Notes: generated from the sequence alone by a model not told the origin. DNA of 7,623 nucleotides from Pseudofrankia asymbiotica (GCF_001983105.1 NZ_MOMC01000066.1:44210-51832), one strand, 5' to 3'; positions 1-6,308 are shown, counted from the first letter of the stretch. A program made the numbers and translations.

Positions 1-917
1 AGGCCGCGGCGAGCGGGCAGGACCCGACGCTCGACGCCATGCAGAACGCCGTCGTCAAGGCCGTCGCGGCGGACCCGACCATCGTCGACAAGGTCCAGAC
101 CCTCGCGGCCAGGTACGAGACGCAGCTCGCCACGGCCGCGAAGCTGACCCCGGCCACCCAGAGCGCCCTGTCCAAGGACCCGGCGAACACGGCGACGCAG
201 GCCGCGGCACTCAGCGAGATATCCGGCAAGCCGGCCGCCGACGTCGCCCGGGTCATCGATCTCAGCGGCCGCTACGGAGCGGAGCTCGCCACGGCGGAAA
301 CGATCGACGACCAGACGATCGTCACGGTCCTGACGAACCCCGCGGACACGGCGGCGACGGCCACGGCCGAAGGCGAGATCGCAGCGAAACTCGGCGTCGC
401 CCCGGATGTGGCCCGCCAGAGGCTCACGGACCTGCGCGCGGTGCCGCTGCCCGATCTGCTCTTCATGGATGCCAACGGTGCCCCCGTACAGGCGGCGGCC
501 GACCAGCTCACCGCGCTCGCCGCCGTGCCCGCGGCGGACCTCGGCTATCTCGACAAGTACGGCACCCCGCTGCAGAACCCGAAGGTCCAGGCGGTGCTGA
601 TGTACCTGGACAAGAACGGGGCGAAGGTACAGAAGGCCGCGGCCGACTCCCCCGGTCAGTGGCAGACCTACTTCTGGATCGCCGTCGCGGGCGAGCTGGT
701 GTTCATCCCGCTCATCTTCCTGATGGCCGGGCCGTGGCGCCCCAGCACCGCCCGACGCCAGGAGCAGGAGCACCAGGCGCTGGTCGACGCCGAGCTGGCC
801 CGCCTCAACGCCCCCGCCACCGCCAGCCCAGACGCCGCCGTCCCACACACCGCCGTCCCACATGCCGCCACCAGCGCGGACACCTCCGCCGCCGCGGAGA
901 CGCCCGTCGAACCGTGA
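1..917 (+). CDS. C-terminal part of a membrane transporter, probably MFS, with Ala-rich repeat domain (5' truncated)
   Basis: The reading frame is open from position 3, so the gene starts before the window; the Met at 39 is internal. Residue numbers below count from that Met. About 200 residues of Ala/Asp-rich helical sequence contain two degenerate copies of a roughly 50-residue unit (about 20-70 and 72-125), each with an LATA motif and an NP/DP-A-x-T-A turn. Shorter VPAADLGYLDKYG-type units follow (about 135-200). One hydrophobic segment (211-231) precedes a basic stretch (RPSTARR) and a charged, Ala/Pro-rich tail with a VPH-TA repeat. From memory of the family, this layout, with WQxYFWIAVAGE followed by FIPLIFLMAG, resembles the end of actinobacterial MFS transporters that insert a long soluble repeat before the last helix. 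The transport domain lies outside the window and the substrate is unknown. Confidence 0.6.
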   Translation, partial: AAASGQDPTLDAMQNAVVKAVAADPTIVDKVQTLAARYETQLATAAKLTPATQSALSKDPANTATQAAALSEISGKPAADVARVIDLSGRYGAELATAETIDDQTIVTVLTNPADTAATATAEGEIAAKLGVAPDVARQRLTDLRAVPLPDLLFMDANGAPVQAAADQLTALAAVPAADLGYLDKYGTPLQNPKVQAVLMYLDKNGAKVQKAAADSPGQWQTYFWIAVAGELVFIPLIFLMAGPWRPSTARRQEQEHQALVDAELARLNAPATASPDAAVPHTAVPHAATSADTSAAAETPVEP

Positions 918-1031
918 CTCATCCGCGACGTGGCCGGTCCAGGCCAGTTCCGACCCCCAGGTCCAGGTGATCCGCGACCAGGAATCGCATATGTCGTGAA
1001 CTAAAAAGACATTTCATTTTCCGCCGAGGCG

Positions 1032-1047
1032 CGTGACGATGGTCACA
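1032..1047. promoter_or_regulatory. Crp/Fnr-family-like operator palindrome
   Basis: The sequence CGTGACGATGGTCACA matches the classical TGTGA-N6-TCACA Crp half-site pattern at nine of ten defined positions, and its core GTGAC-N4-GTCAC is a perfect inverted repeat. It lies about 365 bp before the deacetylase start and about 115 bp after the transporter stop, so the deacetylase promoter is the more likely target. The match is seen directly; binding by a Crp/GlxR-type regulator is inferred. Confidence 0.4.
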
Positions 1048-1128
1048 GGCCAGACGCCAGCTTCCTTACGGGCCAACGGGAAATGCACAGGGTCAGCGAT
1101 CGTGCTCGCGTTTGGTGACGCCGGGAAT

Positions 1129-1157
1129 TGTCCCGTGCCCGGGATCCTGTCTAACGT
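1129..1157 (+). promoter_or_regulatory. Possible housekeeping-type promoter for the deacetylase leader
   Basis: TTGTCC (1129-1134) and TAACGT (1152-1157) are separated by 17 bp and loosely resemble -35 and -10 boxes. The -35 element overlaps a perfect inverted repeat, CGGGA-ATTG-TCCCG (1122-1135), that could be an operator. Transcription from about 1164 would give a leader of roughly 230 nt that includes the whole folded region. This rests on weak consensus matches only. Confidence 0.25.
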
Positions 1158-1240
1158 TGCAGTCAGTCCGGCCGGGAGCAGAAACCCGCCGGGCGCGCAC
1201 GCCGGACCGACGCCGAATTCTGCCCACGGTTCCGGTCAAT

Positions 1241-1380
1241 GTCATCTAATCTGTTCGTGGGGCAGAGACGGAGAACCCGCGAGGGTCGCCGGGCGGGTGC
1301 GAAATGGCATTCCAATCGTAGCGTGGCCGGCCAGCCGGCCGTGGTTTCATTCGCCCGGTTTCCGGGTTCCGTAGGTGTCG
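1241..1380 (+). promoter_or_regulatory. Structured 5' leader, possibly a divergent ydaO-type (c-di-AMP) riboswitch
   Basis: Nested complementary segments close a compact fold. The closing helix is CATCTA (1243-1248) with TAGGTG (1372-1377). CGTGGG (1256-1261) pairs with CCCGCG (1276-1281), and CCGGGCG (1289-1295) with CGCCCGG (1352-1358). GAAAT (1301-1305) pairs with GTTTC (1344-1348), and a nine-pair hairpin spans 1322-1343. As I recall the ydaO consensus, the TAATCTG after the first P1 strand, the ACGGAGAACCCGC block (1268-1280), a degenerate GGGGTGAAT-like segment (1295-1305) and the TTCCGTAGGTG 3' strand occur in the expected order. The conserved CAGCTAAC block is missing, so this is either divergent or another class. 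The helix ends a few nucleotides before GGGAAAG (1382-1388), the likely ribosome binding site of the deacetylase. Confidence 0.38.
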
Positions 1381-1396
1381 CGGGAAAGCATTTCTC

Positions 1397-2359
1397 TTGT
1401 CGATCCCCGCCAAGAGCACCCTGCATGACGGGTCCGGAGGCGCGCGGCCCGCCGGCGATCGGACGGGCGAGGCCCGCCGGGTCGAACACGTGCGTGACCG
1501 GTCGCCGAAGGCCGCGCGGGACGGCACCAGGCGCGGCGTCCGATCTCGGCTCATGCCCTGGATCGTGGCGGGGGCCGTCGGGCTGGCGTCGGCGGGCCTG
1601 GTCGAGTCCGCTCAGCCCGCCCTGGCGGCCGGCACAGCGACGGCGGTGCCCACATCGACAGCGACGACGGCGCCGACGCCGACGCCGACAGCGGCGCCGG
1701 TACCGACGCAGCGGACGACGTCGTTATCCGTACGGCAACAGCCCGCCTACACCGTGCATCAGATTCTTCCGAACGCCCCGGCGAACGCGGTCGCGCTGAC
1801 CATCGACGACGGACCGGACCCCACCTGGACGCCGCGAGTGCTCGCGCTGCTCCGGCAGTACAACGTGCACGCGACCTTCTGCCTCGTCGGGAGGCAGGCG
1901 CAGGCCCACCCGGATCTCGTCCGGCAGATCGTCGCCGCTGGTCACGCGATCTGTAACCACAGCATGACGCATCCGCAGCCGTTCGCTCACCGGCCCGCGG
2001 CCGAGGTCCAGCAGCAGATCAGCCGGGCCCAGTCCGCGATCACGAGCGCCGCGGGCACCGCGCCGCACCTGTTCCGCGCGCCGGGCGGCGACTGGTCGCC
2101 GACCGTCTTCGAAGCGGCGGCCAAACAAGGGCTGGCCCCGATCGCCTGGAATGTCGACCCCAGAGACTGGTCGCGCCCCGGTACGCAGAAGATCGTCGAC
2201 AGCCTTCTGGCGGCGAAGCCCGGAGACATCCTGCTCTGCCATGACGGGGACGGGGACCGGCCGGACAACGCCGGCACGGACCGCTCGCAGACGGTGCAGG
2301 CCCTGCGGACGGCGCTGCCCCAGCTGAAGAGCAAGGGCTACACGTTCGTGACGCTGTGA
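1397..2359 (+). CDS. Secreted or membrane-anchored polysaccharide deacetylase (NodB homology domain)
   Basis: This is a carbohydrate esterase family 4 type metal-dependent deacetylase that would remove acetyl groups from cell-wall or capsular polysaccharide outside the membrane. The NodB domain spans residues about 130-320. Its motifs are TIDDGPD (135-141; D137 catalytic base and D138 metal ligand), NHSMTH (H188 and H192 metal ligands), RAPGG (227-231), WNVDPRDW (251-258) and LLCHDGD (H282). Residues 53-78 form a signal-like hydrophobic segment ending in ALAAG after an arginine-rich stretch, followed by a Thr/Ala/Pro linker (79-108). The TTG at 1397 is chosen because GGGAAAG lies 8 nt upstream and coding-like third positions begin there. 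GTG at 1490 gives a more ordinary signal peptide, and ATG at 1553 is also possible. The exact sugar substrate cannot be told. Confidence 0.88.
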   Translation: MSIPAKSTLHDGSGGARPAGDRTGEARRVEHVRDRSPKAARDGTRRGVRSRLMPWIVAGAVGLASAGLVESAQPALAAGTATAVPTSTATTAPTPTPTAAPVPTQRTTSLSVRQQPAYTVHQILPNAPANAVALTIDDGPDPTWTPRVLALLRQYNVHATFCLVGRQAQAHPDLVRQIVAAGHAICNHSMTHPQPFAHRPAAEVQQQISRAQSAITSAAGTAPHLFRAPGGDWSPTVFEAAAKQGLAPIAWNVDPRDWSRPGTQKIVDSLLAAKPGDILLCHDGDGDRPDNAGTDRSQTVQALRTALPQLKSKGYTFVTL

Positions 2360-2410
2360 CAGCCGGCCACGATCCGGCCGCTTGCCCCGCCAGGCCCGCC
2401 GGCGAGGCGC

Positions 2411-3010
2411 TCAGCTGGCCTTCTCCCCGCGGTCGCGCTCCCCGCGGTCGCGGCGCAGGACCGTGAGCGCGGTCAGTGCGGCCGCGTCCGCGGGTTCGGA
2501 CACGGTGAAGCTGTAGTCGGCGGGGGTGCCCGTGGCGAACAGCCGGTCGCCCGCTCCGACGACCGTCGGAAAGGTGATCAGTCGGTACTCGTCGATCAGG
2601 TCGGCCGCGGCCAGCGCGTGTACCAGGCTCAGGCTGCCGATCACGACGACGTCGCGCCGCGCACGCTCGGCGGCGACCCAGGCCACCGGGTCGCCATCGA
2701 TGGCCGCCGAGTTCGACCAGGCACTCGCGTCGATGCCGGCCCGGGTGGCGACGCGCTTCGGTACGGCGTTCATCAGCCCGGCGAAGTCCCCGGCGCGGGC
2801 CGGCCAGAGCTGGGCGAAATGCTCCCAGGTCCGCCGACCGTAGAGCTGCACTCCCTGCTCCATCCGCGCCCCGAGGCGGAACTTGTCGCCGTCGACCGGT
2901 CCCGAGCCGTGCCGGAAGGCCCAGCCGCCGTGGCCCGTCCCCCAGCGCCCATCGGGGTCGGAGACCACGCCGTCCAGGGTGACGAACTGGATGACGATGA
3001 CGTCGCTCAT
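2411..3010 (-). CDS. Dihydrofolate reductase family protein (RibD C-terminal fold)
   Basis: A 199-residue protein of the RibD C-terminal/DHFR-like superfamily, probably an NAD(P)H-dependent reductase of unknown substrate. Family landmarks are the N-terminal TLDGVV (11-16), LYGRRTWEHF (56-65), the Gly-containing nucleotide-site segment VVVIGSLSLVHAL (121-133), LIDEYRL (138-144) and VVGAGDRLF (150-158). The ATG at 3010 is preferred over an upstream in-frame ATG at 3088 because AGGAGGGATC sits just ahead of it and the homologous fold begins at residue 3. It is divergent from the ECF sigma gene (129 bp apart) and converges on the deacetylase with 51 bp between stops. The C-terminus carries a duplicated RDRGE. 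True folate reduction is not implied. Confidence 0.85.
   Translation of the reverse strand: MSDVIVIQFVTLDGVVSDPDGRWGTGHGGWAFRHGSGPVDGDKFRLGARMEQGVQLYGRRTWEHFAQLWPARAGDFAGLMNAVPKRVATRAGIDASAWSNSAAIDGDPVAWVAAERARRDVVVIGSLSLVHALAAADLIDEYRLITFPTVVGAGDRLFATGTPADYSFTVSEPADAAALTALTVLRRDRGERDRGEKAS
2423..2452. repeat. Two perfect 15-bp tandem copies inside a gene
   Basis: CTCCCCGCGGTCGCG occurs at 2423-2437 and again at 2438-2452 with no mismatch. Read on the minus strand it duplicates RDRGE in the last residues of the DHFR-fold protein. The repeat length is a multiple of three, so the frame is kept; it looks like a recent slippage duplication in a tail with little constraint. Confidence 0.85.
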
Positions 3011-3101
3011 CGCGGATCCCTCCTGCGGTGGCGGCTCTCGTCCGGCCACCCTCACCCGACACATACCGAGCCCGGGCGGCGAACTCATCGCCGCTCAGCG
3101 C

Positions 3102-3131
3102 GGGAAAATCCGGCCGTGAGCGGGGCGTAGG
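3102..3131 (+). promoter_or_regulatory. Candidate ECF-type promoter giving a leaderless sigma factor transcript
   Basis: GGGAAA (3102-3107) and CGTAGG (3126-3131) lie 18 bp apart, resembling GGAA-type -35 and CGT-type -10 elements used by many ECF sigma factors. A start 7-9 nt downstream would fall at or next to the GTG at 3140. No ribosome binding site precedes that GTG, which agrees with leaderless translation. Autoregulation is an inference. Confidence 0.35.
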
Positions 3132-3139
3132 CTCGCCGC

Positions 3140-4186
3140 GTGTCCGAGCCGACGACGGCGCCCAGCCGCGACGAGGGTCACGAGGCCTACCGCGGTGAAC
3201 TGCTCGCGCACTGCTATCGCATGCTCGGCTCCTTCGATGAGGCCGAGGACCTGGTCCAGGAGACGCTGCTGCGAGCCTGGCGAGCCGCTGACCGGTATGA
3301 CCCGCAGCGCGCGTCCCTGCGCACCTGGCTGCACCGGATCGCCACGAACGCCTGCCTGACCGCGTTGGAGGGGCGCGCCCGCCGACCGCTGCCAAGCGGG
3401 CTGGGGCCAGCCGGCGACGACCCGCACGCGCCGCTGGTACCGAGCCCGGACATTCCGTGGCTGCAGCCCTTCCCCGACACCCGGCTCGGTGATCCCGCGG
3501 ATGCCGCGCAGCAGCGCGTCGGGCTGCGGCTGGCCTTCGTCGCGGCGCTGCAACTGCTGCCCGCGCGGCAGCGCGCGGCGCTCGTTCTGCGCGAGGTGCT
3601 CCAGCTGCCGGCCGCCGAGGTGGCGCGGGCGCTGGGCAGCAGCGTGGCTTCGGTGAACAGCGGCCTGCAGCGAGCCCGGGCCACGCTGCGGGATGCCGGG
3701 CTGTCGCTCGAAGGGCTGCGCGAACCGGCCGAGCCCGCCGAGCGGGCCGTGATCGAGCGTTACCTGGCGGCGTTCGAGGCGGCGGACGTGCCCGGCCTGA
3801 CCCGGTTGCTCGCCGACGACGTGGTGCTGGAGATGCCGCCAGTGCCGCTCTGGCTGGCCGGCCGGGCGCATTACCGCGAGTTCATGGACCGGGTCTTCGC
3901 CATGCGAGGGCCCGGTTGGCGCCTGCTTCCCGTGCGGGCCAACGGAAGCCCGGCTCTGGCGGCATACGCCCCGGACCCGGCCCGCGGCGGGGTCCGGGCG
4001 CACTCACTCCAGGTGTTCACGGTGACGGGCGGCCTGATCCGACACTGCGTGACGTTCGCCGACCCGACGGTCTTCGACCTGCTCGGGCTCCCGCACGTCC
4101 CGTCAGATGCGGAACTCCAGCGCGTTTCTCCTCTCGTCGATCACGCCCGCAGGCTCGGCAAGGTCTCCGTCTCGAACCAGGAGTAG
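3140..4186 (+). CDS. ECF sigma-70 factor with SnoaL-like C-terminal domain (TIGR02960/SigX5-like)
   Basis: This protein would direct RNA polymerase to a small set of promoters. Sigma region 2 spans about 17-80 (YRGELLAHCYRMLG, EDLVQETLLRAWRA, LRTWLHRIATNACL). Region 4 spans about 137-185 (LQLLPARQRAALVLRE, then a helix-turn-helix AAEVARALGSSVASVNSGLQRAR). A SnoaL/NTF2-like domain spans about 203-315, with RYLAAFEAADVPGL, EMPPVPLWLAGR and a final FDLLGLP. At 348 residues it matches fused sigma-SnoaL proteins, in which the C-terminal domain replaces a separate anti-sigma factor and modulates activity. No DGGGR motif, the ECF41 signature, is visible, so a SigX5/ECF56-like group is preferred. The GTG start lacks an upstream ribosome binding site. 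The 3' end overlaps the convergent gene by 46 bp. The divergent DHFR-fold gene is the likeliest target. Confidence 0.9.
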   Translation: MSEPTTAPSRDEGHEAYRGELLAHCYRMLGSFDEAEDLVQETLLRAWRAADRYDPQRASLRTWLHRIATNACLTALEGRARRPLPSGLGPAGDDPHAPLVPSPDIPWLQPFPDTRLGDPADAAQQRVGLRLAFVAALQLLPARQRAALVLREVLQLPAAEVARALGSSVASVNSGLQRARATLRDAGLSLEGLREPAEPAERAVIERYLAAFEAADVPGLTRLLADDVVLEMPPVPLWLAGRAHYREFMDRVFAMRGPGWRLLPVRANGSPALAAYAPDPARGGVRAHSLQVFTVTGGLIRHCVTFADPTVFDLLGLPHVPSDAELQRVSPLVDHARRLGKVSVSNQE

Positions 4187-4914
4187 ACGTGCCGCTGCGG
4201 GCCGGGCCCGAAGGTGACTCGGGCGACACCGAGACCGGCCAGATCCGCGATGGTCAGCGGTCCCCCTACGCCACGCCCGACGTTGACCGGCCCGTCGATC
4301 GCCTTCACGAGCGCGGCGATGGCCTTCGGGTCGCCCACGCCCAGCGGATACACGCAGTCGGCGCCTGCTTCGAGATAGCGGTTGCCGCGTTCGACCGACG
4401 CCGTGAACTGCTCCTCTGGCGTCCCGGCGTGGTGGAGGAAGGAATCAGTCCGGGCGTTGATCACCAGGTCCGCGCCGACCGACGACGCGGCCGCGCGGAT
4501 CCCGTGGATGAACTCGACCTGCTCGTCGATCGTCACCATGGAACCGGTCGACGGAAAGGAATCCTCGAGGTTCAGACCCACCGCTCCCGTCGGCACGAAC
4601 CGCTCGACCAGCTCCTCTGGCGGTAGCTGGTAGCCACGCTCGAAGTCCACCGTCACCGGAACCGTCACCGCGCGCGCGATCCGTGCCGCCGCCTCCAGCA
4701 TCGCGTCGGCAGGGGCCGCCTCGCCGTCATCGAACCCCAGACAGGCCGCGACGGCGGCGCTGCTCGTCGCCACGGCCGCGAAACCAGCACGGTCGATGAT
4801 CTTCGCCGAGGCCGCGTCCCAGGCGTTGGGGGCCACGAGCGGCCGTCCCGGTACGTGCAGCCCCCTCAGCGCCGCGGCCTGCCGGTGGTTGTTCTTGATC
4901 GTTACCTCGTCCAT
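4141..4914 (-). CDS. Isocitrate lyase/PEP mutase family protein
   Basis: A 257-residue (beta/alpha)8 enzyme that should make or break a C-C or P-C bond next to a carboxylate, using Mg2+. Superfamily positions visible are NAWD (30-33), VDFERGY (89-95; D90 and E92 as likely metal ligands), LNLEDS (115-119 region; E117) and INARTD (152-157; R155). The KKCGH-type catalytic loop of true isocitrate and methylisocitrate lyases is not seen, so it belongs to the uncharacterised PEP mutase-like branch common in actinobacteria. The ATG at 4914 follows AGGGAGAG closely; an upstream in-frame start at 4947 adds 11 residues without family support. Its 3' end overlaps the sigma gene tail-to-tail. The substrate is unknown. 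Confidence 0.88.
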   Translation of the reverse strand: MDEVTIKNNHRQAAALRGLHVPGRPLVAPNAWDAASAKIIDRAGFAAVATSSAAVAACLGFDDGEAAPADAMLEAAARIARAVTVPVTVDFERGYQLPPEELVERFVPTGAVGLNLEDSFPSTGSMVTIDEQVEFIHGIRAAASSVGADLVINARTDSFLHHAGTPEEQFTASVERGNRYLEAGADCVYPLGVGDPKAIAALVKAIDGPVNVGRGVGGPLTIADLAGLGVARVTFGPGPQRHVYSWFETETLPSLRA

Positions 4915-4934
4915 GGCACTCTCCCTGGCCTCTT

Positions 4935-4968
4935 GGTGCCTGAGCACCCCACTCGCCTACCAGGTAGG
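4935..4968. promoter_or_regulatory. Two inverted repeats upstream of the PEP mutase-like gene, possible operator
   Basis: GGTGC-CTGA-GCACC (4935-4948) and CCTACC-A-GGTAGG (4956-4968) are both perfect inverted repeats, lying 21-54 bp before the ATG at 4914 on the minus strand. The second has the compact odd-length symmetry seen in dimeric repressor sites. They could instead form small hairpins in the leader. No specific regulator can be named. Confidence 0.3.
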
Positions 4969-5163
4969 ACTCGGAAACCGGCCACAACGGATCGGCGCCC
5001 TCGTGCGGGCTGGCCTTCGTCGGCGCTTCGTCGACTTCGTCCGGTCCCGGCGGATGCGTGGCGCTCCCTCGGCACCAGTTGTTCAGCGGAAAGACGTCGC
5101 AGCCACGGAATCGGCCGGCCGGGCCCTGCCCACACCCGGGGGGCGAAATCGCGAGTTCAGACG

Positions 5164-5187
5164 CCGAAGCTCATGCCTCGGCTTCGG
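5164..5187 (-). terminator. Hairpin just after the epoxide hydrolase stop, possible terminator
   Basis: A perfect 7-bp stem, CCGAAGC (5164-5170) with GCTTCGG (5181-5187), encloses a 10-nt loop and begins 2 nt beyond the TAG stop on the minus strand. No T-run follows, so it is not a classical intrinsic terminator; U-poor hairpins of this kind are common in GC-rich actinobacteria. It may also stabilise the 3' end. Confidence 0.4.
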
Positions 5188-5189
5188 GT

Positions 5190-6308
5190 CTACCTCTGGC
5201 GCAGAGGCCGGAAGAATGCCCGCACGTCATCCACGAAGATGTCCGGCACCTCCATCGCGGGGAAGTGCCCGCCGCGGGGGAGCTCGGTCCAGTGCACGAT
5301 GTTGAAGAATCGCTCGGCGTGCGGCCGGAGCGATCGGACCAGTTCTCCCGGGTAATTGGCCACTCCGGTCGGCACGGAGACCGGTCGTCGCGGCACCATC
5401 GTCTCCGGGGCCTGGCGTCGCTCCCAGTACAGGCGGGCTGACGACGCTCCGGTGAGGTTCACCCAGTAGACCATCACGTTGGTCAGCATCTGATCCTCGG
5501 TGAGGGCAATGGTGCCGTCGGACCGGTCGATCCATTCGTAGAACTTCTCGATGATCCAGGCCGCCAGCCCGGCCGGCGAGTCGTCGAGCAGGTAACCCAT
5601 CGTCTGCGGTCTGGTCCCCTGGATCAGGTCGTAGCCGCCGCCGGCGCGTCCCATCCGCCGCGCCCACGCGGTCGGAGGAGCGGCCGCCTCACCTTTGGGC
5701 GGCGGCACGTTCATCAGGTTGACGTGCAGGCCAAGGACGCGTTCCGGGCGCAGCTCGGCCATGTTGTAGGAGACGATCGCGCCCCAGTCCCCGCCCTGGA
5801 CGCCGTAGCGCTGGTAGCCGAGCCGGTCGGCGATCTCACCGAAGGCGGCGGCGATCCGCCTGGGGTTCCAGCCCGTCTCCGTGGTCGGACCGGAGAATCC
5901 GTAACCGGGCAGCGAAGGCACCACCAGGTGGAACGCGTCGGCGGGGTCAGCCGGATCGGAAAGCGGGTCGATCACGTCGAGGAACTCGACCACGGAACCA
6001 GGCCAGCCGTGGGTCAGGAACAACGGGACGGCCGTCGCGTGACGCGACCGAATGTGCAGGAAGTGGAAACGCTGGCCCTCGACCGTCGTGGTGAACTGCT
6101 CGTAGCGGTTCAGGCGGGCTTCGTGAACTCGCCAGTCATAGGAATCCAGCCAGTAGCGGATGATCCCCTGGAGTACCTCCAGGGGGATGCCCTGCTCCCA
6201 GCCGATGCCCGGTATCTCATTCGGAAGCCGCGTCCGCCGCAGACGCTCGGCCAGGTCGGTGAGAACAGCGGCCGGCACGTCGACCCGGAAAGGATCCAGC
6301 GCTGTCAC
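5190..6308 (-). CDS. Microsomal-type epoxide hydrolase (EHN domain plus alpha/beta hydrolase)
   Basis: Predicted to hydrolyse an epoxide to a diol through an ester intermediate on aspartate. With 372 residues from the GTG at 6308, it has an N-terminal EHN domain (about 1-100; begins TALDPFRVDVPAAVL) and an alpha/beta-hydrolase core. HGWPGS (100-105) is the oxyanion-hole loop and GGDWG holds the nucleophile D174. Lid tyrosines are Y226 (GGGYDLIQ) and Y294 (RLYWE). E322 in NYPGE is the probable charge-relay acid, 26 residues before H348 in GGHFPAME, as in mammalian and Aspergillus enzymes. All catalytic positions are present, so it should be active; the substrate is unknown. An in-frame GTG at 6350 would add 14 residues. 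Neither start has a clear ribosome binding site; 6308 is preferred because family members begin close to the PFRxDVP motif. Confidence 0.92.
   Translation of the reverse strand: MTALDPFRVDVPAAVLTDLAERLRRTRLPNEIPGIGWEQGIPLEVLQGIIRYWLDSYDWRVHEARLNRYEQFTTTVEGQRFHFLHIRSRHATAVPLFLTHGWPGSVVEFLDVIDPLSDPADPADAFHLVVPSLPGYGFSGPTTETGWNPRRIAAAFGEIADRLGYQRYGVQGGDWGAIVSYNMAELRPERVLGLHVNLMNVPPPKGEAAAPPTAWARRMGRAGGGYDLIQGTRPQTMGYLLDDSPAGLAAWIIEKFYEWIDRSDGTIALTEDQMLTNVMVYWVNLTGASSARLYWERRQAPETMVPRRPVSVPTGVANYPGELVRSLRPHAERFFNIVHWTELPRGGHFPAMEVPDIFVDDVRAFFRPLRQR

Larger units (their letters stand above)
918..1240. other. Intergenic region between transporter and deacetylase, no convincing gene
   Basis: No reading frame here looks like a protein; the frame open from 1033 reads into the structured leader and has no family character. 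The region begins with two copies of GGTCCAGG (936-943 and 960-967). An AT-rich island (about 997-1020), unusual for this genome, carries a weak inverted repeat, ATGTC (991-995) with GACAT (1008-1012), followed by TTCATTTT. It could be a poor terminator for the transporter or promoter DNA. The Crp-like site and candidate promoter in this region are listed separately. Confidence 0.5.

Noticed and set aside
1033..1374. A 113-codon plus-strand frame in the gap before the deacetylase
   Set aside because: No family character, no ribosome binding site, and it crosses the Crp-like site, candidate promoter and folded leader.
2364..2380. Small hairpin CGGCC-N7-GGCCG between the convergent deacetylase and DHFR-fold stops as a bidirectional terminator
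   Set aside because: The stem is only 5 bp with no T-run on either side, and such GC-rich pairs arise by chance here.
2040..3395. A 451-codon open frame on the minus strand
   Set aside because: It overlaps the deacetylase, the DHFR-fold gene and the sigma gene in other frames; its Arg/Ala/Pro-rich composition and lack of any family motif mark it as a GC-driven shadow frame.
3095..4003. A 302-codon minus-strand frame antisense to the sigma factor
   Set aside because: It lies entirely opposite a clear sigma-SnoaL gene, has Gln/Arg/Gly-rich composition and no recognisable domain.
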